DNA of 29,221 nucleotides. It comes from Dehalococcoidia bacterium (lineage in GTDB: Bacteria > Chloroflexota > Dehalococcoidia > SM23-28-2 > RBG-16-64-32). Made by a program: the position numbers and the translations under genes. Below are positions 8,168 to 15,444 of this stretch, one piece after another (positions within the stretch are counted from its first letter, which is position 1; each line of letters starts with the position of its first letter). The notes beneath the pieces were generated by a model. It made no database searches. It was not told the DNA's origin and saw only the letters and a list, made by a program, of their open reading frames with translations. The stretch lies in contig JAUYGU010000083.1 in assembly GCA_030690405.1 (NCBI GenBank), positions 1-29,221 of the forward strand, in the 5' to 3' direction.

Positions 8168-8830
8168 ATGAGTGAGGCACCCCAACGGCTGCTCCCCCTT
8201 CGGTGGATTCTGCCCATTGCAGTCCTGCTGGCGCTGCTCGCCACCGCCTGCGGCGGCGGGGGCGGCGGCCCCGGCAGTCCCCAGATCACCGTTCCACCCG
8301 GGGCCACCGGCAGCCAGCACGTCCTCGGCTCGCCGCAGGCGCCGATCGAGCTTATCGAGTACGCGGACTTCCAGTGACCGTTCTGCGTGATGTTCGCGCG
8401 GAGCGCGAGCCCGCAGTTGATCGAAGAGTACGTCAATACGGGTAAGGTACGGTACGTGTTCAAGTATTTCCCGTTCCTGGGGGACGAGTCGTACTATGCA
8501 GCGGAGGCGGCGGAGTGCGCCAGCGACCAGGGGAAGTTCTGGGAATACCACGACCTGCTGTTTTCCCGCTGGCGGGGGGAAGGCGTTGGCACGTTCCTGC
8601 CCGACAAGCTCAAGGGGTACGCCGCCGAGCTGGCGCTGGACACCCAGACGTTCGCCACTTGCCTGGACTCCCGGCGCGACCAGGTCACCGTCCTGGCCGA
8701 CAAGCGGGACGGGGCCCAGGCGGGCGTCAAGTACACACCCACCCTCTTCCTCAACGGGCAGGTGATAAGCCCAATTCGTGACTACGAGCAGCTGAAGACG
8801 AAGATTGAGGATGCGCTGGCGGGGCGCTAG
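8168..8830 (+). CDS. DsbA-like thioredoxin-fold lipoprotein, candidate selenoprotein (in-frame TGA at 8375-8377)
   Basis: Read with the TGA at 8375-8377 as selenocysteine, this is a 220-aa protein. It has a signal peptide with lipobox LATA-C (Cys28), a short Gly-rich linker, then the DsbA-family start GSPQAPIELIEYADFQ-U70-P-F-C73. Relatives read Y(A/S)DFQCPFC here, so the TGA replaces exactly the nucleophilic cysteine. The frame continues without another stop through the helical insert and the conserved cis-Pro region KYTPTLFLNG to 8830. Both halves are well conserved and in the same frame, which argues against decay. A stem-loop at 8383-8416 fits a bacterial SECIS. Ordinary gene calling would split it into a 69-aa piece and a 147-aa piece starting at 8387. 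It acts outside the cytoplasmic membrane, probably as a thiol-disulfide oxidoreductase serving the neighbouring copper proteins. The alternative is a TGC-to-TGA mutation or read error. Confidence 0.78.
8383..8416 (+). promoter_or_regulatory. SECIS-like stem-loop after the in-frame TGA
   Basis: An outer stem CTGCG (8383-8387) with CGCAG (8412-8416), an internal loop, and an inner 7-bp stem GTTCGCG (8392-8398) with CGCGAGC (8404-8410, one G-U pair) close a 5-nt loop CGGAG. The loop's second base is G (8400), 23 nt after the TGA. Known bacterial SECIS elements place a G in the first two loop bases about 16-37 nt after the UGA, so this fits. It was folded by eye only. Confidence 0.6.
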
Positions 8831-8842
8831 AGCGGAGAGCGA

Positions 8843-9337
8843 ATGCTGAGGCCGGCCCGGTACCGGCTGATCGCGGGAACGACGGCCATCCTGGCGGCGC
8901 TGGCTCTGGCCGCGTGCTCCGGAGCCTCCGGCGGCGATCCCGGCGGCGATCCCGGCGGCCTCTCCGCCCGGCCGACCATTGACGCGAGCTGGGCCGGGAT
9001 CTGTCAGGGCCCGTTCGCGCCCGGCCAGGGAGTGCCGAGCGCCGAACGCTTCCAGTACGCCGACGAGGGGCTCGCCGAGATGGATCGTATCCTCGGAGGC
9101 GGGGACCTCCAGGGCGCCAGCGGCGTATTCTTCTCGCAGGTGCACAACCTCACCCACGACATCGACGGCGAACTGCGAGGCAAGAACGAAGCGCTGGCCA
9201 GGGACCTGTGCTCCGTCATCGGCCAGATGGAGTCCGGCTTCGCCTTCGGCGGCGGAGCCGAATCCATGAAGACGCTGGCCAGCTACGCCCGCGAGCTCAT
9301 GCGGGAGGCATCGACGCTGCTGGGCTACTCGCAATGA
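8843..9337 (+). CDS. lipoprotein with HNLTH motif, paralogue of the gene at 11666-12124
   Basis: A 164-aa lipoprotein with lipobox LALAA-C (Cys25) followed by a Gly/Asp-rich linker containing a GGDP repeat. The folded part (about 45-164) is helical, with the segment FFSQVHNLTHDIDGEL (His101 and His105) and LARDLCSVIGQME, ending in GYSQ. The gene at 11666 encodes the same pattern (FFGDVHNFTHNVDPPL ... MAKDLCKTVIHIE ... LGYARPGG), so the two are diverged paralogues on either side of the CopC-CopD fusion. The paired histidines suggest a metal site, possibly copper or heme; I know no named family for it. It starts 12 nt after the DsbA-like gene and overlaps the next start by 4 nt. Confidence 0.75.
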   Translation: MLRPARYRLIAGTTAILAALALAACSGASGGDPGGDPGGLSARPTIDASWAGICQGPFAPGQGVPSAERFQYADEGLAEMDRILGGGDLQGASGVFFSQVHNLTHDIDGELRGKNEALARDLCSVIGQMESGFAFGGGAESMKTLASYARELMREASTLLGYSQ

Positions 9338-11664
9338 GACGACTTACCGTCGCCGTCGTCCTCGGCCTCCTCGTCCTGACCGGCCTGTCGGCTCTCCCGC
9401 CCGACCGCGCCCAGGCCCACGCCCTCCTCGTCCGCTCCGACCCCGTCGTCGACGCCAAGCTGGCCGAGCCGCCCGCCACCGTCACCGCCTGGTTCTCCGA
9501 GTCGCTTGACCGCAGCCTCTCCACGATGCATGTGCTGGACGGCACGGGCAAAACCGTGGACGTCGACGCGGTCACCTTCGCCGACGATGACCGCACCATG
9601 ATGCGGCAGGGCATCCAGGATGGGCTCCCGCCGGGCTTCTACGTGGTGGTGTGGGAGACGCTGTCCGCCGTGGATGGGCACTTCATCAAGGGCTCGTTCC
9701 CGTTCACAGTGCTCAACGCGGACGGCAGCGAGCCGTCCGGCCCGCGGCCGGAGGTGGCAGGCGTGAGCGGCGGCGGCCGGCCGGCTGTTGATAGAACGCT
9801 GACCCGGCTGGCGGGGCTCGTCGGCGCGGCCGGGCTCGTAGGCGGCCTCGGCTTCGTCCTGCTGGTCGTGGCTGGCGCCTCCGCTGAGGCGCCGGGTGAA
9901 TGGCGCCGGCGCATCCGCGAAGCGGGCCGCCGCCACGCCCTCTGGACCGTGTGGGCGGCGATCGCCGTTCTCGCCGTCGCCGGGCTGGCGGAAGTGATCG
10001 TCCAGGCACGGCAGCTCGGCGGCCTCGACCTCGTCAACAAGGTGGTATCCGACACGGAGTGGGGCCAGCGCTGGGTCCAGCGGCAGGTGGTGCTGGTGAC
10101 CATCGCCGTCACGGTCGCCGCCGGCATGGCCTGGGGCCACACGCGGGAGGCGCTGGCCCGGGTTGCGTTGTGGGCGGCGCTGGCGGGCGCGTTCCTGTAT
10201 CTGCTCCTCGTCTCACTGGTCAGTCACGGCGGCGCCGTGCAGGGCTCGTTCTGGGCCGTCACCGCGGACTTCGTACACCTCAGCGCCGCCGCCGTCTGGA
10301 TCGGGATGCTCGCCCAGCTCGGCCTGCTTCTCGCCTGGGCCCGCCGCGATGCCCCCGAAAGCGTGCGCACGCCGCTGATCGCCGGTCACCTGCAGCGCTT
10401 CTCCGTCATCGCCGCCATCAGCGTCATGGCTCTCCTCACCACCGGCACGTTCAGCGCCCTCACCGAGGTCCCGACGTGGAAGGCGCTGGTCGATACGAGC
10501 TACGGGCGGGTGCTGCTCGCCAAGCTGGCGCTCATCGGGCTCCTCCTGCCGGTAGCGGCCCTCAACGCCGTCGTCCTCCGGCCGCGGGCCGTGCGGCAGG
10601 CCGCATCCAGCGGCCGCGAGGCGCTGGACCGGCTGCGCCGCTGGCTCACCCGCGCGGTGTGGCTGGAGGCCGCCCTCGCGGTGGGCATCCTCGCCATCGT
10701 CGGCGTGCTCACGCAGTACCCAACGGCCCGCGTCACGGTGGAGTCCCAGGAGTTCGTGCAGGAGTCGGCGCAGGCGGTGGTCGGCTTCGAATCGACGTCG
10801 CAGGCCGGCGACCTGGGGGTGAACATCAGCGTCTCCCCCAATACGGCGGGCACCAACTCCTACCAGGTATACCTGTTCCCGCAGCCAGGCCAGCCGCTGG
10901 CGAAGGTGCTCCAGGTGCGGCTCCGCTTCAGGCCGCCGGACCCGGCGCTGGGGCCCTCCGAGACCATCGCGGACGAAGTGAACGCCAACTTCTTCAAGGC
11001 GGCCGGCGCCTTCTTCACCAGCTCCGGCGACTGGGAGGTGCAGGTCTTCGTGCGGCGCGCCGCCCTGGACGACGTTTCCACCTTCTTCCGCGTGCCGGTC
11101 CAGGCGGCCGGCGTTCAGGCCGGAGGGCGCGACCGCTTCGCCCTCCCCCTGGTAACCGGCTCCTGGTCCCTCGTTGCCGCTATCGGTCTGATGTTGGCGG
11201 CCGCCATGGTCTGGGTGCCCGCCCAGCAGTGGCCCCGCATCCGAGTGCGCCCGGCGCGCTGGCTGCGCATGACCGCAATCACCCTCGGCGTTGTCGGGCT
11301 CGGCCTGCTCCTCGGCGTCCACCAGCACATCGGGCTGACGCCGGAGCAGGCCCGCCAGGGCAACCCCGTCGCCGCGACCGATGCCTCCATCGCCCGCGGG
11401 CGGGAGGTATACGATCAGAACTGCACGCAGTGCCACGGCCTGACCGGTCGCGGCGACGGCCCGCTGGCCAAGTCGCTGGCCGTGCCGCCCGTGGACTTCA
11501 ATCAACACATCCCCTATCACACAGACCTGTTCTTCTTCTCAGTCATAACGCGCGGCTTCGGCAACATCATGCCCGCATTCGCCAGCCAGATCTCTGAAGA
11601 GGATCGCTGGAATCTGATAAACTTCCTGAGAGCGGAACACTCTCTGGATTCACAGAAGAAATAG
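9334..11664 (+). CDS. CopC-CopD-cytochrome c fusion protein
   Basis: A 776-aa membrane protein in three parts. After a signal peptide the mature end is His29 (HALLVRSDPV), the first copper ligand of CopC, and Asp114/His116 in SAVDGHFIKG are the other conserved ligands. A CopD domain of about eight membrane helices follows (about 150-490), including the YLLLVSLVSHGGAV and VHLSAAAVWIG segments. After a beta-rich outer region (about 480-605) and two more hydrophobic helices comes a C-terminal class I cytochrome c domain: CTQCH (697-701) for covalent heme and Met746 (NIMPAF) as likely axial ligand. The ATG at 9334 overlaps the previous stop (ATGA). CopC/CopD proteins move copper across the membrane; the fused cytochrome suggests redox coupling of copper or delivery toward a respiratory oxidase. 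The latter is inference. Confidence 0.92.
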   Translation: MRRLTVAVVLGLLVLTGLSALPPDRAQAHALLVRSDPVVDAKLAEPPATVTAWFSESLDRSLSTMHVLDGTGKTVDVDAVTFADDDRTMMRQGIQDGLPPGFYVVVWETLSAVDGHFIKGSFPFTVLNADGSEPSGPRPEVAGVSGGGRPAVDRTLTRLAGLVGAAGLVGGLGFVLLVVAGASAEAPGEWRRRIREAGRRHALWTVWAAIAVLAVAGLAEVIVQARQLGGLDLVNKVVSDTEWGQRWVQRQVVLVTIAVTVAAGMAWGHTREALARVALWAALAGAFLYLLLVSLVSHGGAVQGSFWAVTADFVHLSAAAVWIGMLAQLGLLLAWARRDAPESVRTPLIAGHLQRFSVIAAISVMALLTTGTFSALTEVPTWKALVDTSYGRVLLAKLALIGLLLPVAALNAVVLRPRAVRQAASSGREALDRLRRWLTRAVWLEAALAVGILAIVGVLTQYPTARVTVESQEFVQESAQAVVGFESTSQAGDLGVNISVSPNTAGTNSYQVYLFPQPGQPLAKVLQVRLRFRPPDPALGPSETIADEVNANFFKAAGAFFTSSGDWEVQVFVRRAALDDVSTFFRVPVQAAGVQAGGRDRFALPLVTGSWSLVAAIGLMLAAAMVWVPAQQWPRIRVRPARWLRMTAITLGVVGLGLLLGVHQHIGLTPEQARQGNPVAATDASIARGREVYDQNCTQCHGLTGRGDGPLAKSLAVPPVDFNQHIPYHTDLFFFSVITRGFGNIMPAFASQISEEDRWNLINFLRAEHSLDSQKK

Positions 11665-11665
11665 T

Positions 11666-12124
11666 TTGCGTGGCGATATAGCGCTCTTCCTCGGACTCGT
11701 GGCCGTCATCGGCGGCGGCATAGTCGTTGCGGTCATCTTTGTATTCGGCGACAGCGGAGGCGGCGGCAATAGCGCCTGCGATAACGCCTTAGCACCGCTG
11801 GGCAGGAGCGACATCTCCCAGGCGGGCTTCCAGGCGGAGGACGTCGGCCTCACGAAGGTCATCCAGGCCGCCTCCGCCCAAGACCTCACGGCAACCGAGG
11901 ACGCCTTCTTCGGCGACGTGCATAACTTCACCCATAACGTCGATCCGCCCCTGCGGGCGGTGAACGCAGGGATGGCCAAGGACCTCTGCAAGACCGTCAT
12001 CCACATCGAAGAGGAGCTCGCCATCGACCGCCGCGTAGATATCATCGCCACCGACGCGGCGCGCATACGGGAGCTGCTGCGGGACGGGGCGGAGGCCCTG
12101 GGCTACGCCCGCCCGGGCGGCTAG
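11666..12124 (+). CDS. membrane-anchored HNFTH-motif protein, paralogue of the gene at 8843-9337
   Basis: A 152-aa protein. One N-terminal membrane helix (about residues 5-25, LFLGLVAVIGGGIVVAVIFVF) is followed by a Gly-rich linker; unlike its paralogue it has no lipobox. The outer domain contains FFGDVHNFTHNVDPPL (His86 and His90) and MAKDLCKTVIHIEEEL, aligning with the gene at 8843. The TTG at 11666 is chosen because it lies 1 nt after the CopC-CopD-cytochrome stop and gives the full membrane helix; its ribosome site is weak (AGAAG), so translation may be coupled. It is the last gene of the operon. A metal-binding role is suggested by the histidines and by position, no more. Confidence 0.72.
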   Translation: MRGDIALFLGLVAVIGGGIVVAVIFVFGDSGGGGNSACDNALAPLGRSDISQAGFQAEDVGLTKVIQAASAQDLTATEDAFFGDVHNFTHNVDPPLRAVNAGMAKDLCKTVIHIEEELAIDRRVDIIATDAARIRELLRDGAEALGYARPGG

Positions 12125-12131
12125 CCCCACA

Positions 12132-12162
12132 TTGGCACCCCAACCGGCCGGGGTGCTATATT
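12132..12162 (+). promoter_or_regulatory. possible promoter for the luciferase-like gene, with internal inverted repeat
   Basis: TTGGCA (12132-12137) and TATATT (12157-12162) are 19 nt apart. GCACCCC and GGGGTGC form a 7-bp inverted repeat inside the spacer, which could be an operator or the terminator hairpin of the preceding operon. Confidence 0.4.
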
Positions 12163-12205
12163 GCCCCCGAAATCCGGGATCAGCACGACTAGCCAGGAGG
12201 CCGCC

Positions 12206-13078
12206 TTGGAGTTTGGAGTGCACCTGCCCCACGTGGGGCCGTTCGCCACCCCTGAAGCGATAGCGGGCGTGGCCCGCAAGGCCGAAGAGCTTGGCTATCA
12301 CTCCGTCTGGGTCAGCGACCACATAATCACGCCCCGCAAGATCGATTCCCCCTACCCGGGCGGCCGTTACCCCGTCGAGCCGGAGTGGCCGTATCTGGAG
12401 CCCGTGGCCACGCTGCTCTACGCTGCCGCTGTCACGCAGCGCGTCCGGCTGGGCACCTCCGTGATCGTCATCACGCAGCGCCAGCCGGTCCTCCTGGCCA
12501 AGCAGCTCGCCACCCTGGACGTGCTCTCCAGCGGGCGGCTGATCTTCGGCGCCGGCGCCGGCTGGATGAAGGAGGAGTTCCAGGCGCTGAACGTTCCCTT
12601 CGCCAACCACGGCCCCCGCATGGCCGAGTACCTGGAGGTGATCCTCCGCTGCTGGACGCTGGACGACCCGACGTTCCACGGCCGTTTCTACGACCTTGAG
12701 AACGTCGGCGTCTACCCGAAGCCCGTCCAGACGCCGCACCCACCGATCTGGATCGGCGGCTGGGTGGACGGCGCCCTCCGCCGCGCCGCCCGCTACGGCG
12801 ACGCCTGGCACGCCGGCGGCCCGCCGGAGGTGCTGGCGGAGCGCTTCGCCAAGCTCAAGCAGTACGCCCGCGAGTACGGCCGCGACCCCGACGACATTGC
12901 GCTGACGGTCCGCGGCGACGGCGTCCGCCTCAAGGACCAGGCCCAGGCGATCGAGCAGCTACGCGCGTACAAGGGGATCGGCGCGACGCTGCTCACGCTC
13001 GCCTTCACCGGCCCCGACCTCGACACCATCCACGAGCGCATGGCCGTCTTCATGCGTGACATCGCCCCGAGAGTGTAG
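12206..13078 (+). CDS. luciferase-like (LLM class) F420-dependent oxidoreductase
   Basis: A 290-aa TIM-barrel flavin/F420 oxidoreductase of the bacterial luciferase superfamily. It begins MEFGVHLPHVGPFATPEAIA and has KAEELGYHSVWVSDHII (about 26-42), RVRLGTSVIVITQRQPVLLAKQLATLDVLS and GRLIFGAGAGWMKEEFQALN, all hallmark segments of the TIGR03619-type subgroup. Near the end, PHPPIWIGG is the typical strand before the cofactor phosphate site. The start is the TTG at 12206, because AGGAGG (12195-12200) sits 5 nt ahead of it; the upstream frame extension lacks family residues. Cytosolic; substrate unknown. It stands alone, with no clear link to the copper operon before it. Confidence 0.9.
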   Translation: MEFGVHLPHVGPFATPEAIAGVARKAEELGYHSVWVSDHIITPRKIDSPYPGGRYPVEPEWPYLEPVATLLYAAAVTQRVRLGTSVIVITQRQPVLLAKQLATLDVLSSGRLIFGAGAGWMKEEFQALNVPFANHGPRMAEYLEVILRCWTLDDPTFHGRFYDLENVGVYPKPVQTPHPPIWIGGWVDGALRRAARYGDAWHAGGPPEVLAERFAKLKQYAREYGRDPDDIALTVRGDGVRLKDQAQAIEQLRAYKGIGATLLTLAFTGPDLDTIHERMAVFMRDIAPRV

Positions 13079-13152
13079 CAGGATACCGCCACCCTGCTAC
13101 ATGCGTTTTCACGTAGCACGTCGAGAAACAGCCGCTTGGGAGCTTTCTTGGG

Positions 13153-14640
13153 CTATGGCTGGCGACTCAACTGCGCGAACGTCGGCCTCTGCAGCAGGCT
13201 GGCAGGTTTGTCCGTATCCACGTATAGTGGCTCTGCGTCGGACGTGAACGGCATTTTCCAGAAAAGACCAGGCAGGTGGATCAACAGCACTGCGTCAATA
13301 GCCCGCTCTGGATTGGCTGCTATGTCTACAGCCGGGTCCAGGAGAATCTCCCCTAGCTTTAGCATCGGCCCGTACATGCTGGCAATTGACACCTCAACGA
13401 AGTACACCCAGTCTGGGAGCGGAGTGTTTCGGTAGGCCGCCCTTATCCGAGGCGGGTAGGCTGATTCCTCGAGGTGCGCTCGAGCATCGGTTGATGACAG
13501 GAGCAGAGTTCGAAGCACCGGCCGGAGGCGTTCCCCCTTCGGAAGAAGCGCTTCCTTCCAGGGGCTGCCACTGCCGAGTCGCAGTGCGCTCACGACAAGG
13601 TCGTTAGAAAGCACGAGCGCTGCAACAGCCTCTGCGGCGAGAAGGTCGTATCCAAGAAGAATTGTCCTCGGGATGGGAACTATGGCCACAAGTCCTTTCT
13701 CACGAACGACCGAGCGGTGAACATTCATATAAGGCCCGAAGTTGTCGTCGTGAGCCACAAAGTTTCCTGTCCAGAGCCCACTACTCAACCAGTCCCGGCC
13801 GTCTCCCAAGGATGGGTAGTACCCGCGTTCCGCGTCTGGCCACCAGGCATGCGAATCGAATTCGTGGCCGACAATCAGCAGCGCATGTCCCACGTCCCCG
13901 TCCGTCTCGATACCCAAGATCACAGGGAATCCTGACTCGTTGAAGTGATATGTGATTTGGTCAAGGCCGAACAACTCCCCTCCCTGATATGCGAATGCGT
14001 TGCAGCCTGCTGCCTCCAGGGCGCGCATGATCTGAGTGTACGTCAATCCCCTCTTGCCATTGGTTACGCCGGCCGCTTTCGAGATTGCCGGATACGTAAG
14101 CGCTGGCGTGCCAAACCTGCTGGCTAGCAGCAACGTCGCTCCACGCACGCATGCATGCGCGCAACACCCCGTGTGACCGTCTTGTTCTAGGAACGGTACG
14201 CTGCGGAGAACGCTGCGGAAGGGTGGGCCTCCCTTATGCAGGGGTACGGTTTCGACGGTTTCGCAAGCGCAGTTCAGATAGCAGCTCGGCTCTGCAGGGG
14301 TCTTTATCCAGGCCTCGAGCACCGAACGAAACTTGCCCGACCTAACCAGGGCGTACCCGAGGTGATTGCCCGCGTCCAACCTTGGATTGTGCAACGGCCC
14401 GACGTGCCCACCGAAAAAGTCAAGCCGCGTCGGCCCGTCGCACGGTTCACCTACAGATTTCAGGTACTCCCGCTCCGCCAGCCATTCGGCGTGGTCAGAG
14501 TCGTCTTCCTTCGTGACTTGAACGAGCTTTAGACCCGCAGCTCTCGCGAGGAGGAGAATACGCCGTAGCGCACGCGAATCACCGAGCTTCGGGTGAAGAC
14601 GGAAAATATCAGCGTGGCTCCTTACGATGTGCGAGTCCAT
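13153..14640 (-). CDS. papain-like cysteine-peptidase-like protein of unknown role
   Basis: A 495-aa soluble protein with no signal peptide. I do not recognise a named family. The central part shows a papain-fold triad pattern: GHTGCCAHACVRGAT with Cys160/Cys164 at a helix start (156-169), DGDVGHALLIVGHEF with His252 (248-261), and FVAHDDNFGPY with Asp298/Asp299 (294-304). The 150-residue N-terminal and 190-residue C-terminal parts are unknown. Base composition is visibly lower in GC (mid-50s percent by eye) than the flanks, and codon choice is more relaxed, so recent transfer is likely. A 59-aa gene lies 66 nt upstream in the same direction and shares a promoter. It could be a peptidase acting on a peptide, a defence effector or a domesticated element; none is shown. 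Confidence 0.7.
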   Translation of the reverse strand: MDSHIVRSHADIFRLHPKLGDSRALRRILLLARAAGLKLVQVTKEDDSDHAEWLAEREYLKSVGEPCDGPTRLDFFGGHVGPLHNPRLDAGNHLGYALVRSGKFRSVLEAWIKTPAEPSCYLNCACETVETVPLHKGGPPFRSVLRSVPFLEQDGHTGCCAHACVRGATLLLASRFGTPALTYPAISKAAGVTNGKRGLTYTQIMRALEAAGCNAFAYQGGELFGLDQITYHFNESGFPVILGIETDGDVGHALLIVGHEFDSHAWWPDAERGYYPSLGDGRDWLSSGLWTGNFVAHDDNFGPYMNVHRSVVREKGLVAIVPIPRTILLGYDLLAAEAVAALVLSNDLVVSALRLGSGSPWKEALLPKGERLRPVLRTLLLSSTDARAHLEESAYPPRIRAAYRNTPLPDWVYFVEVSIASMYGPMLKLGEILLDPAVDIAANPERAIDAVLLIHLPGLFWKMPFTSDAEPLYVDTDKPASLLQRPTFAQLSRQP

Positions 14641-14706
14641 TTGCCCCCCTTTGGCCCGCCACAGCCGGAGTCACAAGCGCCGGGCAAGCGCCCGCGCCGA
14701 AAAGCG

Positions 14707-14886
14707 CTACCTCACCCGCGTCTTTGCAAGTTGACCTGGGAGGCCGCGCTGCTCCTCAGCCTTCTTCAGGAAATTACCCAACAGCCGCCGGGCGTCGCCT
14801 TTCACGGATTGCCGAACTTCCTGCGGAGACGGCCTCTTCTCATCGGCTTGTGAAGCCTCGTCAAATACTGGCCGCGCCTTACCCAC
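14707..14886 (-). CDS. 59-aa protein upstream of the peptidase-like gene
   Basis: A short frame with a GTG start at 14886 and a strong GGAGG-type ribosome site (GAGGAGGG, 7 nt upstream). The product is charged, beginning MGKARPVFDEASQADEKRP, with a basic helical C-terminal half (LLGNFLKKAEEQRG ... AKTRVR) and no membrane segment or cysteine. It lies just behind a good promoter and 66 nt before the peptidase-like gene. I do not recognise it. It could be a substrate or partner of the peptidase, or an antitoxin-like or regulatory peptide. It does not carry the double-glycine leader of C39-processed bacteriocins. Confidence 0.6.
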   Translation of the reverse strand: MGKARPVFDEASQADEKRPSPQEVRQSVKGDARRLLGNFLKKAEEQRGLPGQLAKTRVR

Positions 14887-14947
14887 TTGTGTTCCCTCCT
14901 CGATTGATGGCTACACACAGATAGATGACGACAAGGGACGGGCCGTT

Positions 14948-14977
14948 ACTATAACGCGACAACTGACGCCCCGTCAA
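14948..14977 (-). promoter_or_regulatory. promoter for the 59-aa gene and peptidase-like gene
   Basis: On the minus strand TTGACG (14977-14972) and TATAGT (14953-14948) are separated by 18 nt, a near-consensus vegetative promoter. It gives a leader of about 55 nt before the GTG at 14886. Confidence 0.65.
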
Positions 14978-15225
14978 CACAAAAGGCTTCAGAATATCTT
15001 CCTGATCCCGACCGAGTGGCTCGAATGACAGCGAAGCGATAGGAAAAAGAACTGCAGACAGCCGGCACCTTGTTCTCCGCTATCCTCCAGGGAACTGCGA
15101 TCGAGGTTTCGCAGGAGAAAATCCCTCCCTCAATTCGGATATTCTGGCGTCAGACCACGTGTTTGTCAAGGGCAGGGAGCGTCATGGACTCGTTCTCAGG
15201 CTCTCCGAAGCTAGGCAGATGCCCC
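14978..15225. other. intergenic stretch without recognisable gene
   Basis: About 250 nt of lower-GC sequence between the peptidase cassette and the phage-derived cluster. No frame with a ribosome site, tRNA or strong hairpin was seen. It is a plausible place for an attachment-site scar, but no repeat pair was found by eye. Confidence 0.5.
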
Positions 15226-15444
15226 TCATCCTCCCGTCCTTGCGCCGAAGTAGAAGCCGATCACGTTCCCCAGGGCGGCGATCCAGCCGCCCACTACCAT
15301 CTTCGTCAGGTCAGCCGAGGAGTCCTGCGCCAGCAGGAAACCGGCGATAGCCCCCGCCGCCAGCACCACCCCCAGCGACATCAGCGAGCGCACGCTCCCC
15401 CGCGGCAGCCCCAGCGGCTCCTGGCTCTGTCCATCGAGGGTCAT
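15226..15444 (-). CDS. small membrane protein after the portal gene
   Basis: A 72-aa protein with two predicted membrane helices (about residues 22-40, LMSLGVVLAAGAIAGFLLA, and 49-66, MVVGGWIAALGNVIGFYFG). The start at 15444 overlaps the portal stop by 4 nt (ATGA), so translation is coupled. Small two-helix proteins at this place in phage-derived clusters can be holins or inner-membrane accessory proteins; I cannot decide. It is the last gene of the minus-strand cluster. Confidence 0.7.
   Translation of the reverse strand: MTLDGQSQEPLGLPRGSVRSLMSLGVVLAAGAIAGFLLAQDSSADLTKMVVGGWIAALGNVIGFYFGARTGG

Noticed and set aside
8168..8830. Reading the split DsbA-like gene as an ordinary pseudogene or as two genes
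   Set aside because: The sole lesion is TGA exactly at the active-site cysteine, the downstream half is intact, and a SECIS-like structure fits. It remains the main alternative until selenium genes are checked.
7808..9334. A 508-codon open frame on the minus strand opposite the copper operon
   Set aside because: It is antisense to genes with clear signal peptides and motifs, is rich in Arg/Ala/Gly with no family features, and reflects high GC at third positions.
9900..11597. A 565-codon plus-strand frame in a second frame of the CopC-CopD-cytochrome gene
   Set aside because: Product is Arg/Pro/Gly-rich low complexity, overlapping an unmistakable membrane protein with heme motif.
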